This document shows, piece after piece, positions 27,235-35,534 of a DNA stretch of 64,000 nucleotides. A model generated the notes under the pieces. It had not been told where the DNA came from. It was given only the letters and a program-made list of their open reading frames with translations, and did no database searches. The position numbers were made by a program, and so were the translations under genes. Position 1 is the stretch's first letter; every line of letters starts with the position of its first letter. Source of the DNA: an uncultured Aurantimonas sp. (GTDB taxonomy: Bacteria; Pseudomonadota; Alphaproteobacteria; Rhizobiales; Rhizobiaceae); NCBI GenBank assembly GCA_947488615.1, contig CANKZU010000001.1, forward strand, positions 62,001-126,000, written 5' to 3'.

Positions 27235-27927
27235 ATGGCGGATGACGACGAGATCGTACTGGCCGAGCTCTCCGACGACGACCTCGTCGCCCAGATGAAG
27301 GACGACCTTTACGACGGGCTGAAGGAGGAGATCAAGGAGGGCACCAACATCCTTCTCGAACGGGGTTGGACGCCCTACGACGTCCTGACCAAGGCGCTCG
27401 TCGGTGGCATGCAGATCGTCGGCGAGGATTTTCGCGACGGCATCCTGTTCGTGCCTGAGGTGCTGCTCTCGGCCAACGCCATGAAGGCCGGGATGAAGAT
27501 CCTGCGGCCGCTACTGGTCGAGACCGGCGCGCCGAAACAGGGCAAGATGGTCATCGGGACCGTCAAGGGCGACATCCACGACATCGGCAAGAACCTCGTC
27601 GGCATGATGATGGAGGGCGCCGGCTTCGAGATCGTCGACCTGGGCATCAATATCGACGTCGACAAGTATCTCGCCGCGCTCGACGAGCACCAGCCGGAAT
27701 TCCTCGGCATGTCGGCGCTGCTGACGACGACGATGCCCTACATGAAGGTGGTCATCGATACGTTGGTCCAGAAGGGCCGGCGCGATGACTATATCGTCCT
27801 TGTCGGCGGCGCGCCGTTGAACGAGGATTTCGCCAATCAGGTCGGCGCCGACGCCTATTGCCGCGATGCGGCGATCACCGTCGAGATCGCCAAGGAACTG
27901 ATGGCGCGCAAGCACAACCAGCTCTGA
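27235..27927 (+). CDS. Corrinoid (cobalamin-binding) methyl-carrier protein
   Basis: A 230-residue MtgC/MtbC-type corrinoid protein. The N-terminal four-helix cap (B12-binding-2, about residues 20-100) is followed by a Rossmann-like cobalamin domain with D-x-H-x-x-G (GDIHDIGKN), where His115 is the lower cobalt ligand. Later SALLTTTMPYMK and VGGAPLNEDF are typical of the family. The ATG at 27235 follows GAGGAG. It would accept the methyl group from the MttB-like protein and pass it to the H4folate methyltransferase. Confidence 0.94.
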   Translation: MADDDEIVLAELSDDDLVAQMKDDLYDGLKEEIKEGTNILLERGWTPYDVLTKALVGGMQIVGEDFRDGILFVPEVLLSANAMKAGMKILRPLLVETGAPKQGKMVIGTVKGDIHDIGKNLVGMMMEGAGFEIVDLGINIDVDKYLAALDEHQPEFLGMSALLTTTMPYMKVVIDTLVQKGRRDDYIVLVGGAPLNEDFANQVGADAYCRDAAITVEIAKELMARKHNQL

Positions 27928-28099
27928 ACGCCATGAGCCGGGTCATCCACCCCTTCCCCCATGCAGAGACAGGCGCGCCCCGCGCCGGTCGGGCAATGAC
28001 CAGCGCGGATATCTCGCCGGCGTCCGTTCGCGGCAGCCATGCAAACGGCGCGGCGGCCCGAGGGCCCCGCGCCCATTCATCGCCGCGGTGGGTGACTGC

Positions 28100-28246
28100 C
28101 TACTGCGCGACGTCCCTGACGGCCGCCCCTGTTGCGTCGACGGTGTTGCCAAGGTCGCGGCCGACCCCACGCACGGTGTTCGCGCAGGCGGACAGCAGAA
28201 GCGCCCCCACCAGAAACCCGGACAATATTGCGATGCGGTGGGTCAT
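28100..28246 (-). CDS. Entericidin-family small lipoprotein
   Basis: A 48-residue lipoprotein. The signal sequence IAILSGFLVGALLLSAC contains a lipobox (LLSAC), and the mature part ANTVRGVGRDLGNTVDATG is the entericidin A/B pattern. Such lipoproteins affect envelope stability in stress or stationary phase. A perfect EcfG promoter lies 34 bp upstream. Its function appears unrelated to the methyl-transfer genes that flank it. Confidence 0.88.
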   Translation of the reverse strand: MTHRIAILSGFLVGALLLSACANTVRGVGRDLGNTVDATGAAVRDVAQ

Positions 28247-28279
28247 GCTGTTTTCTCCGTTTCGAGAATGTGACGGAAA

Positions 28280-28304
28280 AACGAAATTGATCCGCGCGGG
28301 TTCC
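28280..28304 (-). promoter_or_regulatory. EcfG general-stress promoter of the entericidin-like gene
   Basis: Read on the minus strand, GGAAC (28304-28300) and CGTT (28283-28280) are separated by exactly 16 bp, a perfect match to the EcfG/RpoE2 consensus. The -10 element is 34 bp before the lipoprotein ATG. Confidence 0.75.
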
Positions 28305-28336
28305 CCGGCTCGCCGACATTTTCGTTTGGAAGGCTG

Positions 28337-28999
28337 ATGTTTGACGGCCCCGACCACACCGCCGCGTCCTCCCGTGCCAATGTCGAGCGGCTGACGGTCA
28401 TCGCCTGTGGCGCCATCGCCCGGGAGATTCTCGCCATCCTCGCCGCCAACGACCTTCACCATGTCGACCTCACATGCCTTCCGGCCGTTCTCCACAACGC
28501 GCCGAAAAAGATCGCGCCGGCCGTCGAAGCGGCCATCCTCAAAGCCCGGAGCCGGGGCGCGTCCAGGATTTTTATCGCCTATGCCGATTGCGGCACCGGC
28601 GGCCATCTCGACGCGGTCTGCGAACGCCAGGGCGTCGAGCGCATTGCCGGCCCGCACTGCTATTCCTTCTTCCTCGGTAATGACCGCTTTGCCGCCGAAG
28701 GCGATGCCAACATGACCACTTTCTGGCTCACCGATTTTCTTGCCCGTCAGTTCGACGCATTTATCGCCAAGCCGTTCGGCCTCGACCGTTATCCCGAAAT
28801 GACGGCAATGCTGTTCGGCAATTACGAACGCGTCGTCCACATCGCGCAAACCGACGACGCCGAACTCGATGCCAGGGCGCGGGCGATCGCGGACCGTCTG
28901 GGACTCGCCCACGAGCGGCGCTTTGTCGGCTATGGCGATCTCGTCGACGCCATCGCCACCGTAGCCGGCGCCGCCCGGCCCCAGCTCGCAACAGGCTGA
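28337..28999 (+). CDS. DUF1638 domain-containing protein
   Basis: A 220-residue DUF1638 protein, recognised by TVIACGAIAREI, DLTCLPA.LHNAP-like text and FIAYADCGTGGHLD. DUF1638 proteins have no established activity; they commonly occur next to MttB-like and corrinoid genes. Conserved cysteines (IACGA, DLTCLP, YADCGTGG, GPHCYSFF) could bind metal or corrinoid-related ligands. The ATG at 28337 follows GGAAGG. Position in the island suggests an accessory role in corrinoid methyl transfer (inference). Confidence 0.85.
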   Translation: MFDGPDHTAASSRANVERLTVIACGAIAREILAILAANDLHHVDLTCLPAVLHNAPKKIAPAVEAAILKARSRGASRIFIAYADCGTGGHLDAVCERQGVERIAGPHCYSFFLGNDRFAAEGDANMTTFWLTDFLARQFDAFIAKPFGLDRYPEMTAMLFGNYERVVHIAQTDDAELDARARAIADRLGLAHERRFVGYGDLVDAIATVAGAARPQLATG

Positions 29000-29188
29000 C
29001 GCGCACTTCCCCAGGCACCCTGGCGGGTATGCATCAGCCACATCGGCATGGGATCGGTTGGCGAAGAGCCGACGCAGCCGCTTGATGTTTGCCAAAGAAA
29101 CGCCGATTTAATATCCAGCCCGTCATAGTGTTTGCGGACTCCTTGATTAAGAGGGAAGCCGTGCCGGCGGTTTGGCATTGGCTGCCTC

Positions 29189-29887
29189 ATGCCATTCAGC
29201 TCCGCGACCCGTTCCGCAAACCAAGTATACCGAGTACCGACCGTGTCACCCGCCGCCTTCTCAAACATTCGACGATCGCTGCGGCGACGCGGAGCCAAGC
29301 GGCAACGACGCATCTCCGCGATTCTGCGGGGCTACACCCATCGCGACCCGACCGGTCCGACACTTGGCGAATTATCCCAAGCCTTCGATACGCGGGCGTA
29401 TGGGGCATTCTTCATTCTTCTCGGCGGGCTCAATCTTATTCCGCTTCCACCGGGCGCCTCGCTACTCTTCGGCATACCGCTCATGCTGTTCGCCCTGCAA
29501 CTCGCGATCGGTCGTCACCGACTCTGGCTGCCTGAGCGTGTCCATCGTATCCGCCTCAGCGCCGACACGCTCGGCATGGGCATGCGCAAGATTGGACCGA
29601 CGCTGCGCTGGATCGAGCGCCTCGCACGGCATCGCTACTGGCCTGAGCCTGAATGGGTGCTGCTCGTCGCGGTAGGCTGGTTCTGTTTTCTGATGGCGGC
29701 ACTGGTGACGATTCCGTTTCCGCTGACCAATATGGCGCCCGGCGTCGCTATCGCTCTCGCCGGGGTGGCGATCACCGCCCGCGACGGTCTCTGGCTGATC
29801 GCCTCGATCGTCCTCGGATTGGCGTCCGTACTGGTGCTTGCCGGTGTCTACGGCGCCGCGGCCCTCGCGGTCATGCAGATTTTCTGA
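29189..29887 (+). CDS. ExoD-family exopolysaccharide synthesis protein
   Basis: A 232-residue membrane protein of the ExoD family. A basic N-terminus (RRSLRRRGAKRQRR) is followed by LGELSQAFDTRAYGAFFILLGGLNLIPLPPGASLLFGIPLML, then further helices near the C-terminus. ExoD is linked to exopolysaccharide production and alkali tolerance in rhizobia, with unknown mechanism. No strong ribosome site precedes the ATG at 29189; a GTG at 29243 is an alternative. It interrupts the methyl-transfer gene order, and its link to that pathway is unclear. Confidence 0.83.
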   Translation: MPFSSATRSANQVYRVPTVSPAAFSNIRRSLRRRGAKRQRRISAILRGYTHRDPTGPTLGELSQAFDTRAYGAFFILLGGLNLIPLPPGASLLFGIPLMLFALQLAIGRHRLWLPERVHRIRLSADTLGMGMRKIGPTLRWIERLARHRYWPEPEWVLLVAVGWFCFLMAALVTIPFPLTNMAPGVAIALAGVAITARDGLWLIASIVLGLASVLVLAGVYGAAALAVMQIF

Positions 29888-30122
29888 CCGGGCCGGCCGC
29901 CTGGCGCGTGCCGGCAGATGCCGGTTTTAGGACGCAGTTGGGCCAGGGTTCTCGTCCAGGCAGCGGCTACGTCGACGCAGCCGATCGATCACTTCCGATC
30001 CTCAAAAAATTCTCCGGGTCGCCCGTCAGGCGACGAATGTCGCAAAGCCGCCGCGCGTCGTCGCGTCCGGCATATCCTCAGACAGCATCTCCCGGCACAT
30101 TGTCGGGCGTGGGAGATGCGGC

Positions 30123-30422
30123 ATGGCCGAAACGCAAATCGTCTATTGGCGGGATATTCCGGCCCAGGTGATCGTCCGCCAGGGACGCAAGGCAGCGCGT
30201 CGCGAACTGCCGATACGCTTCATCGAGGCGATCGACCGCTGCGCCATGCGCGTCGGTGCCCAGGATTCCGAGGCCTATCTCGCCGAGTGGCGGCGCGACA
30301 GCGCGGCCTGCGAAGCGGACGACCTCGAGGCCGAGGTCACGAACAGATTGACCGAACTCGATCAACGCTACGACCGGGACCGCCTCGCGGCGCTGGTCGC
30401 CAACGAGGGGCGTGAGCCATGA
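30123..30422 (+). CDS. Virulence-factor-family (PF13769-type) small protein
   Basis: A 99-residue soluble protein. The start AETQIVYWRDIPAQVIVRQGRKAARRELPIRFIEAIDRCAMR matches the conserved domain named Virulence factor, whose name is historical. Members are often adjacent to MTHFR-like and methyl-H4folate methyltransferase genes in alphaproteobacteria. GGGAG lies before the ATG. The stop codon overlaps the start of the reductase gene (ATGA), so the two are translationally coupled and probably act together. The role is unknown. Confidence 0.82.
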   Translation: MAETQIVYWRDIPAQVIVRQGRKAARRELPIRFIEAIDRCAMRVGAQDSEAYLAEWRRDSAACEADDLEAEVTNRLTELDQRYDRDRLAALVANEGREP

Positions 30423-31318
30423 TACAGGATCTGCCGTTGCCGCGGCATCATATCCCCGCCTCGGTCGAGGTCGCCCCCAAGCAGGCGCTGGAATCGCGCG
30501 AGCTTCCCGATCTGTTTCCCGCCGGAACCAAGGTCTATCTGACCGATGTCGGTGTCGACTCCGTCAAGGATTTCATCCGTGCGGTAAAACGAATTTCCGA
30601 CCTCGGCTACGCGCCGGTCCCGCATATTCCGGCGCGCCGCATCCGCAGCGGCGACGAATTGGAAACCCGCATCCGCGCCTATGCCGAAGAGGCCGGGGTA
30701 ACCGACATGCTGGTGATCGGTGGCGGCCTCGATCGGCCGGCAGGTCCGTTCACCTCGACCATGGAGATTCTGGAGAGCGGCCTCTTCGATCGCTATGGAA
30801 TCCGCGACATCGGGGTCGCCGGCCATCCCGAGGGCTCGCCCGATTTCTCGGCCGCGACCGCCGAAGAGGCGTTGCGTCTCAAACGCGATTTCGGCGAGCG
30901 CACCGGGGCGCATATGCGCATCGTCACCCAGTTCGGCTTCGACGCCGACGAGTTCATCAACTGGTCGCTGGCCATCCGCGAGGCCGGCATCGGCCTGCCC
31001 ATCCATCTCGGCGTCGCCGGACCCGCCAAGATCACCACGCTGATCAAATACGCCGCGCTCTGCGGTGTCGGCAACTCCGTCGCCTTCCTGAAGAAGCGGG
31101 CGTTGGCGCTGACCGCGCTCGCCACGACCCATTCGCCGGAAGCGGTGGTCGGGCCGATCGAGCGGCATTGGCAGGCGACGCTGGACTCGCCCGTCCGGCA
31201 GATCCATGTCTTTCCCTTCGGCGGCCTGGTGAAATCCGCCGCATGGCTCACCGAGCGCGGCTCCTGGTCGAACCGGGCCTCATCTTCCGGCCACGACCTC
31301 AAGCGCCAGCACGGCTGA
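30419..31318 (+). CDS. Methylenetetrahydrofolate reductase-like protein
   Basis: A 299-residue MetF-family barrel that interconverts methyl- and methylene-H4folate with a flavin. The segment VEVAPKQ corresponds to the catalytic-Glu strand (FEFFPPK in MetF). DMLVIGGGLDRPAGP, IGVAGHPEGSPD and VTQFGFDAD match the flavin and folate sites. It lacks the classical YGAGGS stretch, so it is a diverged subgroup. In this context it probably runs in the oxidative direction, from methyl-H4folate to methylene-H4folate (inference). It is coupled to the gene before it and lies 51 bp before the H4folate methyltransferase. Confidence 0.87.
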   Translation: MIQDLPLPRHHIPASVEVAPKQALESRELPDLFPAGTKVYLTDVGVDSVKDFIRAVKRISDLGYAPVPHIPARRIRSGDELETRIRAYAEEAGVTDMLVIGGGLDRPAGPFTSTMEILESGLFDRYGIRDIGVAGHPEGSPDFSAATAEEALRLKRDFGERTGAHMRIVTQFGFDADEFINWSLAIREAGIGLPIHLGVAGPAKITTLIKYAALCGVGNSVAFLKKRALALTALATTHSPEAVVGPIERHWQATLDSPVRQIHVFPFGGLVKSAAWLTERGSWSNRASSSGHDLKRQHG

Positions 31319-31369
31319 GCGCCAGCCGAACCGAATCCTCCGTCAGCCCCCTTCACCGAAAGACCGCCC

Positions 31370-32323
31370 ATGACCCGCACCGTCGTCGCCTCCGCCAAGA
31401 GGGAGATCGTGATCGGCTTCGACGAACCCTTCTGTGTCATCGGCGAGCGGATCAATCCGACCGGTCGCAAGAAGCTTGCCGCCGAGATGGTCGCCGGCAA
31501 TTTCGATACGGTGACCAAGGACGTGCTGGAGCAGGTTGCCGCGGGCGCGACCATGCTCGACGTCAATGCCGGGGTCACCGCCGTCGATCCGAACATGTCC
31601 GAGCCGCCGCTGCTGGTGCAGACTATCCGCCTCGTCCAGAGCCTCACAGATCTGCCGATCTCGATCGATTCCTCCGTATCCTCCGCCATCAAGGCGGCGC
31701 TGGAGGTGGCCGAGGGGCGGCCCTTGGTCAACTCCGTCACCGGAGAGCTGGAAAAACTCGAGGCGATCCTGCCCCTGATCAAGAAATACGACGTGCCGGT
31801 CGTCGCCATTTCCAATGACGAAACCGGCATTTCCGAAGATCCGGACGTGCGCTTCGAGGTGGCGAGGAGGATCGTCCGGCATGCCGCCGACTACGGCATC
31901 AAGCCGTGCGACATCGTCGTCGACCCGCTGGTCATGCCGATCGGCGCCATGGGCACGGCGGGCCGGCAGGTGTTCGCGCTCGTGCGACGCCTGCGCGACG
32001 AGCTCGGCGTCAACACGACCTGCGGCGCCTCCAACATCTCCTTCGGCCTGCCGCACCGCCACGGCATCAACGCCGCCTTCCTGCCGATGGCGATCGCCGC
32101 CGGCATGACCTCGGCGATCATGAATCCCTGCCGGTCGCAGGAGATGGAGGCGGTTCGCGCCGCCAATGTTCTGATGGGCAACGATCCGTCCTGCGGAACC
32201 TGGATTCGCAACTACCGCGATATCCAGCCAGCCGCGTCGATGGTCGCCGCCAATTCGGCCGCGACGCCATCCGGCAGCGGCCGGCGGCGCGGCGGTCGGG
32301 AAGCCCGGATGGCGCAGTCCTGA
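31370..32323 (+). CDS. Methyltetrahydrofolate:corrinoid methyltransferase (pterin-binding barrel)
   Basis: A 317-residue dihydropteroate-synthase-like barrel. Seen: VIGERINPTGRKKLA, MLDVNAGVTAVDPN, PISIDSS, PLVNSVTG, then DIVVDPLVMPIGA and GASNISFGLPHR. This is the AcsE/MtgA/MtvA class that moves methyl groups between cobalamin and H4folate. With the MttB-like protein it completes the route from quaternary amine to methyl-H4folate. The C-terminus bears an Arg/Gly tail (SGRRRGGREAR). The start at 31370 follows a GAAAG element. Confidence 0.92.
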   Translation: MTRTVVASAKREIVIGFDEPFCVIGERINPTGRKKLAAEMVAGNFDTVTKDVLEQVAAGATMLDVNAGVTAVDPNMSEPPLLVQTIRLVQSLTDLPISIDSSVSSAIKAALEVAEGRPLVNSVTGELEKLEAILPLIKKYDVPVVAISNDETGISEDPDVRFEVARRIVRHAADYGIKPCDIVVDPLVMPIGAMGTAGRQVFALVRRLRDELGVNTTCGASNISFGLPHRHGINAAFLPMAIAAGMTSAIMNPCRSQEMEAVRAANVLMGNDPSCGTWIRNYRDIQPAASMVAANSAATPSGSGRRRGGREARMAQS

Positions 32324-32499
32324 TGAAGGCCGGCGGCCCGGCGAGCGCCAGGTGCGAGGTCACGGAGCGTCCGCGACCCGCGCCATTCTTTTCGCAAGTG
32401 CGAAATAAACTTGGCCGCCGCTGCGACCGTTTGGTGTCGCCGAACGTTTCCCGCAGGACAGTCCCCGCCGATGGGACACCCCCGAAAGGAATTCGTTTG

Positions 32500-32859
32500 A
32501 TGACCCGCCGCCGCCTGTCGCTTTCCGTTGCCCCCAAGAGCAGCACCGAAATGTCGACGCTGATGATGCTGTCACCGTTCGTGATCGGCAGCCGCATGAT
32601 GCAATTCTGGATGTCGGCCACTTCTCCGACGGCCACCGACCGGGATGAGATGTCGCGCATGGTCGGCGAGAAGATGCAAGCGGCCGGCGAATCGCTCGTC
32701 GCCATGAACATGGCCGCGATGGAAGCCGCGACCGAGGCCACGCTCGGCGCCGTGACCGGACGCAGCAGCCATTCCAACCATGGCGACGCGATCCTCTCCG
32801 CCGGTCTGAAACCCTATACCAAGCGCGTGCGCGCCAATCGCAAGAGATTGTCGAAGTGA
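32500..32859 (+). CDS. Small helical, phasin-like protein of unknown function
   Basis: A 119-residue, Met- and Ala-rich, mostly helical protein (MSTLMMLSPFVIGSRMMQFW, then EKMQAAGESLVAMNMAAMEAATEAT) with a basic end (KRVRANRKRLS). The pattern resembles short phasin-like or Ala-rich helical proteins seen near similar gene sets in alphaproteobacteria, but I cannot assign a family. The ATG at 32500 follows AAAGGA. It lies between the H4folate methyltransferase and the corrinoid activase, suggesting a scaffold or stabilising role (inference). Confidence 0.68.
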   Translation: MTRRRLSLSVAPKSSTEMSTLMMLSPFVIGSRMMQFWMSATSPTATDRDEMSRMVGEKMQAAGESLVAMNMAAMEAATEATLGAVTGRSSHSNHGDAILSAGLKPYTKRVRANRKRLSK

Positions 32860-32897
32860 CGCATGGGGCGCCTCGCAAAGCCGTGGCCTTCAGTGCC

Positions 32898-32938
32898 CTC
32901 ATCCTGACGTGCGAGCGCAGCGAGCCTCGAAGGATGAG
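32898..32938. repeat. REP-like intergenic palindrome
   Basis: CTCATCCT (32898-32905) is inverted as AGGATGAG (32931-32938), with an imperfect GC-rich inner part including GCGAGCGCAGCGAGC. This resembles the abundant short palindromic repeats between genes in Hyphomicrobiales. Only one copy was noticed in the window. Confidence 0.6.
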
Positions 32939-32970
32939 CGCCGGCACGGTTCAAGGCTGACGGCGGCACG

Positions 32971-35040
32971 ATGACCCAGCAAGATCCCCTCGTTCTGTTC
33001 ATGCCGTCCGGACAACGCGGCCGCTTCGCGAAAGGCACGCTGGTGATCGAGGCGGCGCGTTCGCTCGGCGTCTATGTCGAGAGCGTCTGCGGCGGCCGCG
33101 GCATTTGCGGCCGCTGCCAGATCGAGGTGGCCGAGGGAATCTTCGCCAAGCACAAGATCACCTCGGCGGCCGACCACCTCTCGGCCTGGTCCGCCAAGGA
33201 AGAGCGTTATGCTGCCAAACGCGGCCTGAAGCCCGGCCGCCGGCTCTCCTGCTCCACTACTATCGAAGGCGACCTCGTCATCGACCTGCCGTCCGACATG
33301 GCGGTCAACGCAGCGGTCGTCCGCAAGGCGGTCGACACGCGCGATTTCCCGCGCGACCCGGCGATCCGGCTGCTTTACGTCGAGGTCGTCGAGCCCGACA
33401 TGCACGCGCCGCTGGGCGATCTCGATCGCATTTTCGTGGCGCTGGAAAAGGACTGGGGCATCTCGGCGCCGATCGTCGATCCGGGAATTCTTCCCCATGT
33501 CCAGAAGACGCTACGCGACGGCGCCTGGAAGGTCACCTGCGCGATCGCCCAGGATCGCGATGACGAGCGCCCGCGCCTGATGGGACTCTATCCCGGCCTC
33601 AAGAACGAGGCCTACGGCATCGCCGTCGACATCGGCTCGACGACGGTCGCGCTGCATCTGTCGTCGCTCTTGTCGGGCGCGACCATCGCCTCGGCCGGCA
33701 CGCCCAACCCGCAGATCCGCTTCGGTGAGGATCTGATGAGCCGCGTCTCCTACGTGATGATGAACCCCGGTGGCCGGCCGGAAATGACCAAGGCGGTACG
33801 CGAGGCGATCCAAAGGCTGGTCGAGGAGGTTGCAGCCGAGACCAACGTAGACACCGCCGACATCATGGACTGCGTCTTCGTCGGCAACCCGATCATGCAT
33901 CATCTCTTCCTCGGCATCGATCCCACCGAACTCGGCCAGGCGCCCTTCGCGCTGGCCGTATCCGGTGCATTGGCCGTGCCGGCCAGCGATCTTGATCTCA
34001 GCCTGCATCCGGCGGCCCGCGCCTATCTCCTGCCCTGCATTGCCGGCCACGTCGGCGCGGACGCGGCGGCCGTCACCCTCTCGGAAGGCCCGCATCGCCA
34101 GAACGAGACGATGCTCGTGGTCGATGTCGGCACCAATGCCGAAATCGTGCTCGGCAACCGGCAGCGGCTTCTGGCCGCTTCCTCGCCGACCGGCCCGGCC
34201 TTTGAAGGCGCTGAAATTTCCTCCGGCCAGCGCGCCGCGCCGGGCGCCATCGAGCGCGTTCGCATCGATCCAGAAACGCTGGAGCCCCGCTTCAAGATCA
34301 TCGGCGTGGATAGCTGGTCCGACGCGGCGGAATTTGCCGAGGCCGCACGATCCGTCGGCATCACCGGCATTTGCGGCTCCGGTATCATCGAAGTGATCGC
34401 GGAAATGTTCCTCGCCGGGATCATCACCGAAGACGGAATCATCGACGGATCGCTGGCCGCCCGCTCGCCCCGCATTGTTCAGGAGGGGCGCACCTTCGCC
34501 TATGTTCTCCACGCGATGCCCGGACGGACAATCAGCATCCTGCAAACCGACGTGCGCGCCATCCAGCTCGCCAAGGCGGCGCTTTACGCCGGCATCAAGC
34601 TGCTGATCGACAAGTTCGGCGCCGCCGGCGAGTCCGGCACCATCGACCGCATCGCCTTGGCCGGCGCCTTCGGCTCCTTCATCGAGCCGAAATACGCCAT
34701 GGTCCTCGGACTGGTGCCCGATTGTAACGTGGAAAAATGTGGCTCGGTGGGCAATGCGGCAGGCGCCGGCGCGCGCATGGCGCTTTTAAACCGGTCCTAT
34801 CGCCGCGAGATCGAGGCGGCAGTCAAGCGCATCCAAAAGGTCGAGACGGCGCTGGAGCCCGCCTTCCAGGATCATTTCGTCGCCGCCATGGCGTTTCCGA
34901 ACAAGCGCGACGCCTATCCCGAACTGGTCAAGGTACAAAGGCTGCCTAACCGCGATGCCGAGGGCCAACCGATCCGGCGGTCCGACGATGCCGAAGGGAA
35001 TGCGCCCCGGCGACGTCGCGGCGGTCGTCCTGCCCGCTGA
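32971..35040 (+). CDS. Corrinoid activation protein (RACo-like; [2Fe-2S] plus ASKHA/DUF4445)
   Basis: A 689-residue ATP-dependent reductive activase that restores Co(I) in corrinoid proteins. The N-terminal [2Fe-2S] domain has Cys40, Cys46, Cys49 and Cys94 (SVCGGRGICGRC and RRLSCST). The C-terminal ASKHA fold has GIAVDIGSTTVALHL, VVDVGTNAEIVLG and RIALAGAFGSFIEP, matching RACo/RamX-type proteins. It ends in an Arg/Gly tail (PRRRRGGRPAR). It is needed because Co(I) oxidises in air, so its presence supports a catalytic, not vestigial, corrinoid system. Confidence 0.93.
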   Translation: MTQQDPLVLFMPSGQRGRFAKGTLVIEAARSLGVYVESVCGGRGICGRCQIEVAEGIFAKHKITSAADHLSAWSAKEERYAAKRGLKPGRRLSCSTTIEGDLVIDLPSDMAVNAAVVRKAVDTRDFPRDPAIRLLYVEVVEPDMHAPLGDLDRIFVALEKDWGISAPIVDPGILPHVQKTLRDGAWKVTCAIAQDRDDERPRLMGLYPGLKNEAYGIAVDIGSTTVALHLSSLLSGATIASAGTPNPQIRFGEDLMSRVSYVMMNPGGRPEMTKAVREAIQRLVEEVAAETNVDTADIMDCVFVGNPIMHHLFLGIDPTELGQAPFALAVSGALAVPASDLDLSLHPAARAYLLPCIAGHVGADAAAVTLSEGPHRQNETMLVVDVGTNAEIVLGNRQRLLAASSPTGPAFEGAEISSGQRAAPGAIERVRIDPETLEPRFKIIGVDSWSDAAEFAEAARSVGITGICGSGIIEVIAEMFLAGIITEDGIIDGSLAARSPRIVQEGRTFAYVLHAMPGRTISILQTDVRAIQLAKAALYAGIKLLIDKFGAAGESGTIDRIALAGAFGSFIEPKYAMVLGLVPDCNVEKCGSVGNAAGAGARMALLNRSYRREIEAAVKRIQKVETALEPAFQDHFVAAMAFPNKRDAYPELVKVQRLPNRDAEGQPIRRSDDAEGNAPRRRRGGRPAR

Positions 35041-35146
35041 ACCAAACCGTTACGATTGACGCGGCGCCGCCAGCGGCTTATCCCCCAAGGCGTCGGCGTC
35101 CGGACAACGAGCGCGCGAACCCTTTTCCACGAATTACGATTGGTCC

Positions 35147-35515
35147 ATGTCAGTTTTGAAACCCAAGGGTGCGGATTTCGTCGAACGCCGCACAGCCGCG
35201 CAAGAAGCGAAAGCCGCCCTTCTCGAAAAGATGAAGGCGAAGCAGAACGATCCCGCCGCGGAGGCCCGCCGCGCCGAGCGCGCCGCTATTGTCGCGGCTC
35301 GCGAGGAGCGTCAGGCCAAAAAGCGCGCCGAGGCCGAGGCCAAAGCCCGCGATGCCGCCGCCCGCAAGGCGGAGAAGGAAGCCGATCGCCTTGCCGCGGA
35401 AGAAGCCGCGAAGGCCGAGAAGAATCGTCCGATGGCGCAGATGGTCGCCGACGAAGCAGCCCGCAAAGCAGCCCGCGACGCCAAATACGCCGCTCGCAAG
35501 GCCCGCAAGCGCTAG
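35147..35515 (+). CDS. DUF6481 family protein
   Basis: A 122-residue, very charged, Ala/Lys/Arg/Glu-rich protein predicted to be one long helix or coiled coil. The N-terminus (GADFVERRTAAQEAKAALLEKMKA) and the C-terminus (ARDAKYAARKARKR) match DUF6481, a family common in alphaproteobacteria. Function is unknown; the basic helix could bind nucleic acid. A small membrane protein gene follows 19 bp later. Confidence 0.8.
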   Translation: MSVLKPKGADFVERRTAAQEAKAALLEKMKAKQNDPAAEARRAERAAIVAAREERQAKKRAEAEAKARDAAARKAEKEADRLAAEEAAKAEKNRPMAQMVADEAARKAARDAKYAARKARKR

Positions 35516-35534
35516 GAACCGGGAGGCGTTTGCG

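Noticed and set aside
30123..30422. Virulence function
   Set aside because: The domain name is historical; its coupling to an MTHFR-like gene favours a C1-metabolism role.
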